From positions 186,001 through 250,000 of the forward strand of contig CAVUCE010000006.1 of the NCBI GenBank assembly GCA_963739985.1: DNA of 64,000 nucleotides. The letters run 5' to 3'. Below, piece by piece: positions 8,086 through 16,194 of the stretch; position 1 is the stretch's first letter; each line of letters opens with the position of its first letter. The DNA comes from CAVUCE01 sp963739985 (GTDB taxonomy: Bacteria > Bacteroidota > Ignavibacteria > Ignavibacteriales > Ignavibacteriaceae). Position numbers and translations under genes: made by a program. The notes under the pieces are model-generated. The model saw only the letters and a list, made by a program, of their open reading frames with translations, was not told the origin of the DNA and ran no database searches.

Positions 8086-9756
8086 TTAAATGGGTTGAAA
8101 TATTTCGCTGCATATTTTTAATAAATTTTGTTTGTCAAAAGGTTCTGTTATAATAATGTTGAAGTATTTGTCCAATTCCTTCCCGGTTGAAGATGAAATT
8201 GGGTCTATGGCTATTGCTATAAGCGAAAGTGACTCTAAATATTGTGCCTTCTTTAATTCGCATAATTTATTAATAATGCTAAAATCAAACTCCGAATCAA
8301 CTATACTAAATACAGCTCGAAAACTCTTTAAATTTAAAGCATCAAATACATTATTGAAATTATCTATAACTTTGATATTACATATTGTTGTTAAAGTGTC
8401 AAAAATTTCTGTAGAATCTACTCTTTCATTATCAATTAAGATAATATCATGAAGGTGTTTTATCTCCTTTTTCTCAACGGTAGATTTTTGATTATTTGTT
8501 TTATCAGAAACATTTTTATTCAAATCAACAAAAGGTAAAAACAAACTAAAAGTTGAACCCTGGCCAACCTTGCTTTCTACTTTTATTTTACCATTTAACA
8601 AATCAGTAAATCGTTTTGTTAATGTTAATCCTAGTCCGGTTCCTTCATAATGCCGATTATAACCTTCACTTACTTGTCTAAACTCTTCAAATATTAATTC
8701 CAGGTGTTTCTCGGGAATTCCGATTCCGGTATCTTCAACTTTTATTACCGACCATTTTTCTCCATCTTCTTCGGATACAGATAACTCAACAATAACATGC
8801 CCGGCCTGTGTAAATTTAATACCGTTATTGATCAAATTATTTAGAATTTGAACTAAGATCCTTTCATCTGCTAATGCTGCTGCCGCTGGGTTTTGAATTA
8901 TTAACTTAAATTCTAATCCTTTATTTTTAGCGTATCCTTTAAAATTTTCAAATGTATTTGTAAGTTCTTCCTTCAACATTAAAGGAGTAAGCGCAAAGTC
9001 AAATTTATTAGCTTCAATTTTTGATAAATCCAGAATAGAATTAAGCGTATCTAACAATCTTTTACCGCTTGATAAAATTGTAGTGGTCATTTGTTTATGA
9101 ATCGGCTGCTTTAATTCCTCAAATAACATTTCTGAAAATCCTAAAATACCAACCAAAGGAGTGCGCAGTTCATGACTCATATTTGCTAAAAAACTGGATT
9201 TTAATTTATTTAATTCCTCAGCTTTTTCTTTTGCATTCTTCAATTCATTTTCAAATTTCTTCCTTATTGTGATGTCTTCTTTAACAACCACATAATGCCT
9301 TAAAATATTTTTTTCATCTTTTATCCCGGATATAAAGACACCTTCCCAAAAATTGGTTCCGTTTTTTCTTTCTGAAAGAATTTCGCTATGCCAATCTTTT
9401 CCGTCTTTTATAGCTTTAGAAATCTCGATAAATAAGTTTTCTTTATTATCAACTTTAGCATAGTATAGTAAGTCTTTGCCAGCCAATTCATTTAGTTCGA
9501 AGCCGGAAGTTTCAACACATTTTCGATTAATATATTCAATATTTCCTTCTCTATCGGTTATTATTACGGATGCCGGGCTTTGTTCAACAGCAAGAGATAA
9601 AATTTTAATTCTCTCCTCGGCGCGCCTAATTTTAGTTATGTCTTTAGTTATAACGGAAAGCCCTGATTGAGAGAAATAAATTGTCATCTCAAATATGTAA
9701 TATCTTCCGTTGATGACATAGTTTATTTCTCGTCTTTCTGTATTATGAGTCATCAA
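8086..9756 (-). CDS. 3' part of a split hybrid sensor kinase (PAS-HisKA-HATPase-receiver)
   Basis: This is the downstream piece of a gene interrupted by a frameshift near 9940-9943. Reading the same frame back above the first ATG (9756) to about 9945 gives an intact PAS N-terminus (ESINDIFFVLDKEFHINYW), so 9756 is only the first ATG and not the real beginning. The piece holds the end of that PAS, a second PAS (about 45-165), HisKA with H195 in MSHELRTPL, and HATPase with NNLINNGIKFT, VEDTGIGIP and GTGLGLTL. It ends in a diverged receiver (about 430-556), in which the usual KPF lysine is replaced (ITEPF) and the acidic pocket is incomplete. See the spanning entry. Confidence 0.75.
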   Translation of the reverse strand: MMTHNTERREINYVINGRYYIFEMTIYFSQSGLSVITKDITKIRRAEERIKILSLAVEQSPASVIITDREGNIEYINRKCVETSGFELNELAGKDLLYYAKVDNKENLFIEISKAIKDGKDWHSEILSERKNGTNFWEGVFISGIKDEKNILRHYVVVKEDITIRKKFENELKNAKEKAEELNKLKSSFLANMSHELRTPLVGILGFSEMLFEELKQPIHKQMTTTILSSGKRLLDTLNSILDLSKIEANKFDFALTPLMLKEELTNTFENFKGYAKNKGLEFKLIIQNPAAAALADERILVQILNNLINNGIKFTQAGHVIVELSVSEEDGEKWSVIKVEDTGIGIPEKHLELIFEEFRQVSEGYNRHYEGTGLGLTLTKRFTDLLNGKIKVESKVGQGSTFSLFLPFVDLNKNVSDKTNNQKSTVEKKEIKHLHDIILIDNERVDSTEIFDTLTTICNIKVIDNFNNVFDALNLKSFRAVFSIVDSEFDFSIINKLCELKKAQYLESLSLIAIAIDPISSSTGKELDKYFNIIITEPFDKQNLLKICSEIFQPI

Positions 9757-9919
9757 AACATTTTGAAGAATTGACTTTAATCCACTATTAGTTACATCAG
9801 GAAAGAGATCAAAAATATTAGTTCCGATGGCTTTATCAGCGGGAATATCTGCAAAGATTTCGGATGCCTTATTCCAATAATTTATATGAAATTCTTTATC
9901 TAATACAAAGAATATATCA

Positions 9920-10591
9920 TTAATACTTTCGGCAATTTCTTTTAAATCTTAGTTCAACTCTTTTTACAGTTTCTTCAGCTTTCATTTTTTCTGTTAGGTC
10001 ATCGTAAACAGCAACGATTTCCCCGGAAGGAATTTTGAAAATATAATTTTCGCGCCATCCTTTTATCCTATCATCCTCATAAATTCTAATTGGCATATGT
10101 CTGGATTTTCCGGTTGCAAACACTTCTCTAAACGCATCTATAAAACCCAGCTTTTCTGCCATCGGAAATATTTCCGAAACTCTTTTCCCGATTATCTCTT
10201 CCCGCTTTAATTGCTCGATATCTTCTGCGGCTTTGTTCACATCTTTGAAAATAAAATCTTTCCCGTTATTTATCGATTCATATACACAAACACCGCTTCT
10301 TAAATTATTAATTAAATCTTGATATCGTACTTCATTTTCTTTTAGCTCTAGGCGTGACTTAATAATCTCATTGATACCACGTTTTACAATTACAAAAAGG
10401 ATCAAAGAGGTAATTAGAATGAAGAACCATCCTTTTACTGTTTGGAACATCTGAATTTGAACAGGTTCCTTCACTAGTATTTCAAGAAAATAATCGGAAA
10501 AGGCAATCCATAAAACGCCGGTGATCAAATAGATCAAAGTGATTTTTAAAACCGCAACCCTTTTTATTTCCCCGATATTTTTGTCGTTCAA
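9920..10591 (-). CDS. 5' part of the split sensor kinase (membrane anchor + PAS)
   Basis: This is the upstream piece of the frameshifted kinase, 223 residues. Two hydrophobic helices (about 13-33 and 50-72) flank a very short extracytoplasmic loop, and a PAS domain follows (about 85-205), containing GVCVYESINNG and NYIFKIPSGEIVAVYDDLTEKM. Residues after about ELRFK (near 213) are read out of frame and end at a premature stop. As it stands the product would be a membrane-tethered PAS protein without kinase activity. It is the promoter-proximal member of the kinase row, and divergent from truA. Confidence 0.75.
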   Translation of the reverse strand: MNDKNIGEIKRVAVLKITLIYLITGVLWIAFSDYFLEILVKEPVQIQMFQTVKGWFFILITSLILFVIVKRGINEIIKSRLELKENEVRYQDLINNLRSGVCVYESINNGKDFIFKDVNKAAEDIEQLKREEIIGKRVSEIFPMAEKLGFIDAFREVFATGKSRHMPIRIYEDDRIKGWRENYIFKIPSGEIVAVYDDLTEKMKAEETVKRVELRFKRNCRKY

Positions 10592-10891
10592 GTTTGTTCC
10601 TTTTTATAGAAACTTTAATAGTAAATTAAACTATACTTGCATAAAATGATGTGAATATTTTGACTTCAAGTTTATTAGTTTGCATAAAACTTAAAAATTC
10701 TAATTTAGGTATTTAGTATTAGAAGAAATTAAATAATTAATTCTTAATATGTAATATGTAATATCAAAATTTACCTTAAAATTGTTATTACAAATTCAAT
10801 AATTGCAAGTAACAATAAATATGTTTTGTAATTTAATTTTATGTGTTTTTAACAATTATAACTATTTTTGTATTAAAAATATCTAAAGGCT
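10592..10891. other. Divergent intergenic region between kinase row and truA
   Basis: This 300-nt, extremely AT-rich spacer must carry the promoters of both flanking transcription units. I see one good promoter candidate facing truA (10840-10870) and no hairpin terminator, RNA gene or conserved reading frame in the rest. Confidence 0.5.
10840..10870 (+). promoter_or_regulatory. Candidate Bacteroidota-type promoter of truA
   Basis: TATTTTTG at 10863-10870 fits the -7 consensus TAnnTTTG of Bacteroidota primary sigma factors. TATG, a 3/4 match to the -33 TTTG, lies exactly 19 nt upstream. The site ends 21 nt before the TTG start of truA. The spacing and position are suggestive, but in such AT-rich sequence a chance match is possible. 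Confidence 0.4.
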
Positions 10892-11620
10892 TTGAGTAAT
10901 TATAGACTAAAAATACAGTACGACGGCACTAACTATTCCGGTTGGCAAATTCAAAAAAATGCTGAAACTGTTCAACAGAAAATAGTTGATGCTATAAACA
11001 TTATCGAAAAAAAAACTGTACAGTTAACCGGCTCGGGAAGAACTGATTCCGGAGTACACGCACTAGGGCAGGTTGCAAATTTCATAATTGATAAAGAATT
11101 AGATATTTACAGATTTTCTCATTCACTAAATTCTATTCTACCAGATGATATTGCAATTACTGATTTAGAAAAAGTGAAAGATGATTTTAATTCAAGGTTC
11201 GACGCAAAGCGTAGAAGTTATATATATTTAATCAGTTTTTCTAAATCTCCGTTTTTAAAAAAATACTCGTACTATTTTCATGGTAATTTAAATCAACAAA
11301 AGTTGAATGAGTTAAGTTCTGAATTGTGGGGCAAAAAAGATTTTACATCTTTCTGTAGAAAAAACACAGATACAAAAAATAAAATCTGTGATGTTTATGA
11401 TGCTCGCTGGAGATATTCAAATGGAATGCTTTTTTTTAAGATTGAAGCTGACAGATTTTTGCACGGAATGGTAAGAACGATTGTCGGTACTCTTTTGTTA
11501 GCTGAAAAAAATAATTTGGGTAAAAATTATATAAACACAATAATAACCGCAAAATCACGCGAAGAAGCCGGAGAAGCTGCTCCGGCGCATGGTTTATTTT
11601 TGTATAAAGTTAAATATTGA
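10892..11620 (+). CDS. truA: tRNA pseudouridine(38-40) synthase
   Basis: TruA isomerises uridines 38-40 in the anticodon stem-loop of many tRNAs. The 242-residue length is standard. The catalytic aspartate is D52 in GSGRTDSGVHA, and the family's KIQYDGTNYSGWQ opening and the DRFLHGMVR motif near residue 188 are present. Translation starts at TTG 10892, a few nt after AAAGG; no in-frame ATG lies close enough to keep the conserved KIQYDGT start. The next gene follows after 8 nt, so the two are probably co-transcribed. Confidence 0.95.
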   Translation: MSNYRLKIQYDGTNYSGWQIQKNAETVQQKIVDAINIIEKKTVQLTGSGRTDSGVHALGQVANFIIDKELDIYRFSHSLNSILPDDIAITDLEKVKDDFNSRFDAKRRSYIYLISFSKSPFLKKYSYYFHGNLNQQKLNELSSELWGKKDFTSFCRKNTDTKNKICDVYDARWRYSNGMLFFKIEADRFLHGMVRTIVGTLLLAEKNNLGKNYINTIITAKSREEAGEAAPAHGLFLYKVKY

Positions 11621-11628
11621 AGTAATAT

Positions 11629-12384
11629 ATGATAAATTTAAAATCAAAAGTTGTTCTGATAACAGGTGGCTCAAGAGGAATTGGAGCTGCTTGTGTTAAA
11701 TTATTTTCACAAGCCGGAGCTAAGGTTGCGTTTACTTACAATTCAGGTAAGAATGAAGCTTTATCTTTAGTTGGAAAGTATTCAAATGAAAATGAGATAA
11801 GGCCTTATGAGGTAAATATTAAGGATGAGAATCAGATTGTAGAATGTGTAAAAAGAGTAAAGAATGATTTTGGAAAAATTGATATTCTTATAAATAATGC
11901 CGGAATTTGGAAATTTGGAAAAGCAGATGAAATGAGTTTGGAACAGTGGGACGAAACAATTAAAACAAATTTGACAGGTACATTTCTATTCACCAAATAT
12001 ATACTTCCAATTATGAAAACAAATAAATTTGGAAGAATAATAAATATAACTTCAACAGCAGGACAACGAGGTGAACCGTTTTATTCTCATTATGCAGCAT
12101 CTAAAGGAGGGGTAATTTCTTTCACTAAGTCCTTAGCAGTTGAAGTTGGCAAATACAATATTACTGTAAATAGTGTTGCACCGGGTTGGGTTGTTACTGA
12201 TATGACAACCGATGTTTTCTCCGATAAAGATTATATGGAAAAAGTGAGAAAAGACATTCCGATTAAGAAAATTGCAAATCCGGAGGATATTGCGGGTCCG
12301 GTATTATTTTTAGCATCAGATTTGGCTTCGCAAATAAATGGGGAAATATTAAATGTTAACGGCGGTTCCGTGCTTTGCGGTTAA
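11629..12384 (+). CDS. SDR-family 3-oxoacyl-ACP reductase-like oxidoreductase (FabG-like)
   Basis: This is a classical short-chain dehydrogenase of 251 residues. The cofactor motif is TGGSRGIG (residues 12-19), the structural motif is NNAG (89-92), and the catalytic tetrad is N114, S142, Y155 and K159. The close resemblance to FabG (for example the GWVVTDMT loop and the C-terminal ILNVNGG) suggests NADPH-dependent reduction of 3-oxoacyl-ACP, but no acpP, fabF or fabD neighbours confirm a fatty-acid role. It sits 8 nt after truA. It could equally act on another ketone. Confidence 0.85.
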   Translation: MINLKSKVVLITGGSRGIGAACVKLFSQAGAKVAFTYNSGKNEALSLVGKYSNENEIRPYEVNIKDENQIVECVKRVKNDFGKIDILINNAGIWKFGKADEMSLEQWDETIKTNLTGTFLFTKYILPIMKTNKFGRIINITSTAGQRGEPFYSHYAASKGGVISFTKSLAVEVGKYNITVNSVAPGWVVTDMTTDVFSDKDYMEKVRKDIPIKKIANPEDIAGPVLFLASDLASQINGEILNVNGGSVLCG

Positions 12385-12426
12385 CAGTTATTTTGAAATA
12401 GATCATCAAAATATTTAAGGAACATA

Positions 12427-12900
12427 ATGGAATTTTTAGCAAATCTTCATCCACAGGTTGTTCATTTCCCGATTGCATTTCTAATCATCTATGCTGTATT
12501 GGAAATTGTTGGTGTTGTATCTAAAAAAGAATTTTTCACTAAAACGGCATATTTGTTTTTGTTTCTGGGAGTTTTAGGTGCATTAGTTGCAGTATTAACC
12601 GGAAATCAAGCTGAATCAATTGCACATCAATGGGAGAAAGCGGGAGCAATAATTAATTTTCATGCAATCGGGGAACATGAAGATTATGCAAACATAACTC
12701 TGTGGTATTTTTTCGGTGTTTTAATTTTACGTACATTTTTTGTGGTAAAAAAAAGATTAACTATAAACGCTAAATATTTATTCATTGTTCTCGCTTTAGT
12801 TGGAACGTACTTTTTATATGAGACCGGACTGCATGGCGGTAAGCTTGTTTATAAATATGGTATTGGAACTGACTTAAAGAAAATGGAAATAACTAAGTAA
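12427..12900 (+). CDS. DUF2231-family membrane protein
   Basis: This 157-residue inner-membrane protein has four predicted helices (about 13-32, 42-62, 97-115, 121-140). The opening NLHPQVVHFPIAFLI, with two histidines at the membrane surface, and the later H in INFHAIGEHEDYA are typical of the DUF2231 family. These are related to haem/quinone-type small membrane proteins and are often associated with respiratory or cytochrome genes. No cytochrome gene is adjacent here, so no function can be assigned. ATG 12427 follows AAGGAA. Confidence 0.75.
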   Translation: MEFLANLHPQVVHFPIAFLIIYAVLEIVGVVSKKEFFTKTAYLFLFLGVLGALVAVLTGNQAESIAHQWEKAGAIINFHAIGEHEDYANITLWYFFGVLILRTFFVVKKRLTINAKYLFIVLALVGTYFLYETGLHGGKLVYKYGIGTDLKKMEITK

Positions 12901-12904
12901 TCAT

Positions 12905-13720
12905 GTGAAGAACAGTAAGAATATTTTTCGTTTAATTTTTGCGATAATCATTATAAATGTTGGTGGTTATTTCCTGAGATTAAAGGGATTAGATACTTAT
13001 ATTATTCTAGCTGGTTTTCGTTTTCAAATTTCTTTGATTATTCCATTTTTCTTTATTTACACTTTTAGCGATAATCAATTAATATTACAAAAACTTAAAA
13101 ATCCAAATTTCAATAAAACTCTTCCGCCATTGTTATGGATTTTCTTACCGATTATTATTTTAGCAGCTGTTTTATTTCTTGCAAAAAAAATTGCAATTGG
13201 CGATCCGGAATATTTTTACGAATTTGGATTATCTTCAATTGTTGATTTCCCGATCTATTTAATATGGAATTTGCCGGAGCTATTTCTTTTTGGTGTTACA
13301 ATAATTTTATTGATAAATAAACTAAAGATTAAATCATTAGTAACTACAATAACAATTACAGTAGCATTTTTTATTTACGCAATTTTGCCGGTAAAAGGAA
13401 TTTCGTATGAATATATTAATTCAATAATAATTTTTATTTGTATAATAAACTTTGCAATTTTAATGAGTTATTTGCAAAATATTTATTGGATTGCTATTTA
13501 TTCTTTTACAAGTTTGTGGTGTGTGTATTTAGCATTCGGAAGCAATAATCCCACAGCAATAAATTTGTTATTTGCTTCCCAATATTCGTCATGGGATGGT
13601 TTTTTTGAAGTTAATAAAACATTAAATAATTATATTATAGTCGCTTATTTAGTTTTATCTACATTGATGATTTTATTGTCGGTCAAAAAGCAAAATAGAA
13701 GTCTCAAATCACAAGCATAA
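12905..13720 (+). CDS. Polytopic membrane protein of unknown function
   Basis: This 271-residue protein has about eight hydrophobic segments spread over its full length and a short basic C-terminus. Translation begins at GTG 12905, four nt after the upstream stop, so it is likely coupled to the DUF2231 gene. The segment IWNLPELFLFG is faintly like the first motif of CPBP-type membrane proteases, but the required paired glutamates and later histidines are not apparent, so I do not assign that family. AT-rich codon use matches its neighbours. Confidence 0.6.
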   Translation: MKNSKNIFRLIFAIIIINVGGYFLRLKGLDTYIILAGFRFQISLIIPFFFIYTFSDNQLILQKLKNPNFNKTLPPLLWIFLPIIILAAVLFLAKKIAIGDPEYFYEFGLSSIVDFPIYLIWNLPELFLFGVTIILLINKLKIKSLVTTITITVAFFIYAILPVKGISYEYINSIIIFICIINFAILMSYLQNIYWIAIYSFTSLWCVYLAFGSNNPTAINLLFASQYSSWDGFFEVNKTLNNYIIVAYLVLSTLMILLSVKKQNRSLKSQA

Positions 13721-13762
13721 ATTTTACAAATGATATTAAGATTAAGAAAAGATTAAGATTTA

Positions 13763-14353
13763 ATGAAGAAACTTTTACTACTCATAATTTTAACATTCTC
13801 AATTTCAGCTTTTGCACAACATTCACCTGTTGATAAGGCAAGAGGTTTTTTCATCACCGTTGGAGTTGGACCAAGACTTCCTTTAGGGGAGTTTAACACA
13901 ACCACCGATTTAGGTACCGGATTTGATATAGAGTTCTCTTACACGGATGATCAATATATTCCATTTTTTCTTTTTGGAAGAGTAGGATTCGATCAGTATC
14001 CGGGTGCTCAAAGTTTTTATCAAATTAGCGATTACTCTAACTATTCTACTAATGCCTTACCTGTTAATTTAGGGATAAGATATTTTTTCCCACCGTTATT
14101 GGAGAATGTAGTTCTATTTATGCCTGTGGTAGAAATTTCTGCAAATTATACTTACTACCAAAAAATACATCAATTTAAATTAGGAACCGGAAGAACTAAT
14201 TTTACAGAAGATATTTCTAAAATCGGTTTTACCGGAGGAGTTGGATTATCAATGTTTATGATGGAAGTTGTGGTATCATATAATTACTTTCAAACTAATC
14301 AATATTTCGCCGCAGATCTTAGAGTAAGACTTCCGTTGTATATAAATTTATAG
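13763..14353 (+). CDS. Secreted outer-membrane beta-barrel-like protein
   Basis: The protein has 196 residues with a clear signal peptide (MKKLLLLIILTFSISAFAQ, cleavage after about residue 18). The remainder alternates polar and hydrophobic residues with many aromatic ends and glycines (for example FFITVGVGPRLPLGEF, IGFTGGVGLSMFMMEVVVSYNYF) and finishes in a short strand, DLRVRLPLYINL. That is the pattern of a small porin-like or OmpW/OmpA-like barrel. The ligand and role are unknown. The stop runs into an AGGAGG used by the next gene. Confidence 0.65.
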   Translation: MKKLLLLIILTFSISAFAQHSPVDKARGFFITVGVGPRLPLGEFNTTTDLGTGFDIEFSYTDDQYIPFFLFGRVGFDQYPGAQSFYQISDYSNYSTNALPVNLGIRYFFPPLLENVVLFMPVVEISANYTYYQKIHQFKLGTGRTNFTEDISKIGFTGGVGLSMFMMEVVVSYNYFQTNQYFAADLRVRLPLYINL

Positions 14354-14362
14354 GAGGAATTT

Positions 14363-15145
14363 ATGGAATTTAAAAATTTATTATTTGAAATTAATGAACA
14401 TGTTGCCGTTATTACATTAAACAGACCGGAGAAACTAAATGCACTTAACAGCGAAACTATGAATGAACTTCAAGCAGTTTTTATTGAGTTGAAGAATAAT
14501 AAAGAAGTTTTTGTAGTTATTCTTACCGGGAGTGGAGAAAAGGCATTTGTTGCTGGTGCTGATATCGCGGAACTTAATAAACTAAATATGATTTCCGGGA
14601 AAGAATTTGCTGAAAAAGGACAATCCGTTTTTAATCTGATTGAAAATTTAGGTAAACCTGTAATAGCTGCGGTTAATGGTTTCGCTCTTGGAGGCGGAAG
14701 TGAACTTGCATTATCTTGCCATATTCGTCTCGCTTCGGAAAATGCAAAATTCGGTCAACCCGAAGTTAATCTTGGAATTATTCCAGGCTATGGCGGAACT
14801 CAAAGATTAACTCGTTTGATAAATTCGGGTAGAGCAATGGAATATATTTTAACCGGCGATATGATTGATGCAAATGAAGCTTTTAGATTAGGATTGGTAA
14901 ATCATGTTTATCCACAGAATGAACTTATGAACAAGGCTTTGGAAATGGCAAAGAAAATTTGCTCTAAAGGACAAGTCGCAATAAAAATGGGAGTTCAAGC
15001 AGTAACTGTTGTTGATGAAGTTTCTGAAGATGAAGGCCAAAATTACGAAGCTAGCCTTTTTGCAATTTGTTGCGGAACCGAGGACTTTAAGGAGGGAACT
15101 TCAGCATTTTTAGAAAAAAGGAAAGCCAGTTTTAATAATAAATAG
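14363..15145 (+). CDS. Enoyl-CoA hydratase / 3-hydroxybutyryl-CoA dehydratase (crotonase family)
   Basis: This 260-residue crotonase hydrates trans-2-enoyl-CoA thioesters. The CoA oxyanion-hole motifs are AFVAGADIAEL (about 63-73) and NGFALGGGSELALSC (about 105-119). Both catalytic glutamates are where expected (E in GGGSEL and E in FGQPEVNLGIIPG), so it should be a true hydratase and not an isomerase-only relative. A strong AGGAGG sits just upstream of ATG 14363. There are no beta-oxidation genes next to it. It could serve butyrate, fatty-acid or amino-acid catabolism. Confidence 0.9.
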   Translation: MEFKNLLFEINEHVAVITLNRPEKLNALNSETMNELQAVFIELKNNKEVFVVILTGSGEKAFVAGADIAELNKLNMISGKEFAEKGQSVFNLIENLGKPVIAAVNGFALGGGSELALSCHIRLASENAKFGQPEVNLGIIPGYGGTQRLTRLINSGRAMEYILTGDMIDANEAFRLGLVNHVYPQNELMNKALEMAKKICSKGQVAIKMGVQAVTVVDEVSEDEGQNYEASLFAICCGTEDFKEGTSAFLEKRKASFNNK

Positions 15146-15160
15146 TAGTCTCATCATTTT

Positions 15161-16177
15161 ATGAATGTTCCCCAAACTCAGAAAAAAATTATACCGATTC
15201 TTTTTGTTGTGGCTATCATATTGTTGATAGCCAACATTATATTTGGCAAAAAATCTAATATTATCATTAATGAAAATGCTGTTAAGATTTCTCCGGATAG
15301 TGTTAATACAAAGTTTTTGCACACCCTTTCCGGTTTCGGATTAAAAAAAGAATGGATTAAAGAAAACAAATCCGTAAGAAAAGGAAATTCTAAACATAAT
15401 TATAAAGTGATTGTGCCTTCAGATCTACCTATCACAATAATATTGAAGAGTTTATTTAATTCGTATGATGGTGAAAATGTTGCTTTAGATGTAAACGAAA
15501 AAAAGATTGACGGCGAGACAGATGTAAATGTTGTGCAAAATGATGGGCCTACTTTATACGCAGAGTTTAAATATGATAAAAGCATTAAAAGGAAAGCCGG
15601 CAATTCCGGGTTTTTGATTGATGACTTTGAGGATTTGAACAAAAAGGAAATGACAAATTTATTAGCCTCACCGGAATCATTTGGCGTAATTCTAACACCA
15701 TCAAAAGAAGCGTCCAATGTTATACCAAATATTTTGGATGCGAGAAAAGAATTTGCTGTTTTGTTAAACGATAATATTCAGAATATTAATTATAAACTTA
15801 GTAAAAACTTTTCTACGTTTAGATTAAAACAAGCAATTCGCTCTATAATAGGGAACTACACACAGGCAATATTCTTTTTAATTGATAGTAAATCACAATT
15901 AGTAAAATCACCTGCTTACTTATTAATTAAATCGGAGTTTGCTAAAAGAAAAATTACATTGATACCAACCGATTCATTAACATCACTAAACGAAAATTCA
16001 AGTTCAACATTTTTACAGAACTTTGAAAATAATGTAAGGCAGGAAAAGTCGGGTGATAAACAGCTTTTCTTAATTACTAAAGATCAGTTTTACACTTTGC
16101 AAAACGAACTTTCCAGATTAAGAAAAATTGGTTATAAGTTCATTAATCCATCTAATATTACAGTTGCTAATAAATAA
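15161..16177 (+). CDS. Membrane-anchored protein resembling a divergent polysaccharide deacetylase
   Basis: A single N-terminal membrane helix (about 10-28) is followed by a periplasmic region of about 300 residues. The C-terminal two thirds have the layout of the divergent polysaccharide deacetylase family (DUF610): FLIDDFEDL (about 149-157), then a PESFGVILTPS strand, then IFFLIDSKSQ and FAKRKITLIPTDSL, ending in LRKIGYKFI. The second aspartate/histidine positions used for catalysis are not obvious, so it may be inactive. It ends 17 nt before the convergent M16 gene. The family assignment is by pattern and is tentative. Confidence 0.5.
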   Translation: MNVPQTQKKIIPILFVVAIILLIANIIFGKKSNIIINENAVKISPDSVNTKFLHTLSGFGLKKEWIKENKSVRKGNSKHNYKVIVPSDLPITIILKSLFNSYDGENVALDVNEKKIDGETDVNVVQNDGPTLYAEFKYDKSIKRKAGNSGFLIDDFEDLNKKEMTNLLASPESFGVILTPSKEASNVIPNILDARKEFAVLLNDNIQNINYKLSKNFSTFRLKQAIRSIIGNYTQAIFFLIDSKSQLVKSPAYLLIKSEFAKRKITLIPTDSLTSLNENSSSTFLQNFENNVRQEKSGDKQLFLITKDQFYTLQNELSRLRKIGYKFINPSNITVANK

Positions 16178-16194
16178 AAGATAGAAACCTCTTT

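Larger units (their letters stand above)
8086..10591 (-). pseudogene. Frameshifted membrane hybrid histidine kinase, full extent
   Basis: The pieces 9920-10591 and 8086-9756 join into one protein if a single A is removed from the coding-strand AAAA tract (TTTT at 9940-9943 on the plus strand). The frame then reads ELRFKEIAESINDIFFVLDK without a break. The restored kinase would have about 834 residues: two membrane helices, three PAS domains, HisKA, HATPase and a diverged receiver. The break needs a +1 shift with no slippery heptamer, so an indel is likelier than programmed frameshifting. It may be a real mutation or an assembly error; the downstream frame shows no other damage. Confidence 0.75.

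Noticed and set aside
9936..9948. Programmed frameshift in the split kinase
   Set aside because: The restored frame needs a +1 (or -2) shift, and the site lacks a slippery heptamer, a rare codon or stop at the shift point, or a downstream stem. An indel explains it better.
12905..13720. CPBP-family intramembrane protease assignment
   Set aside because: Only a faint first motif (LPELFLFG) is seen; the paired glutamates and later histidines are not evident.
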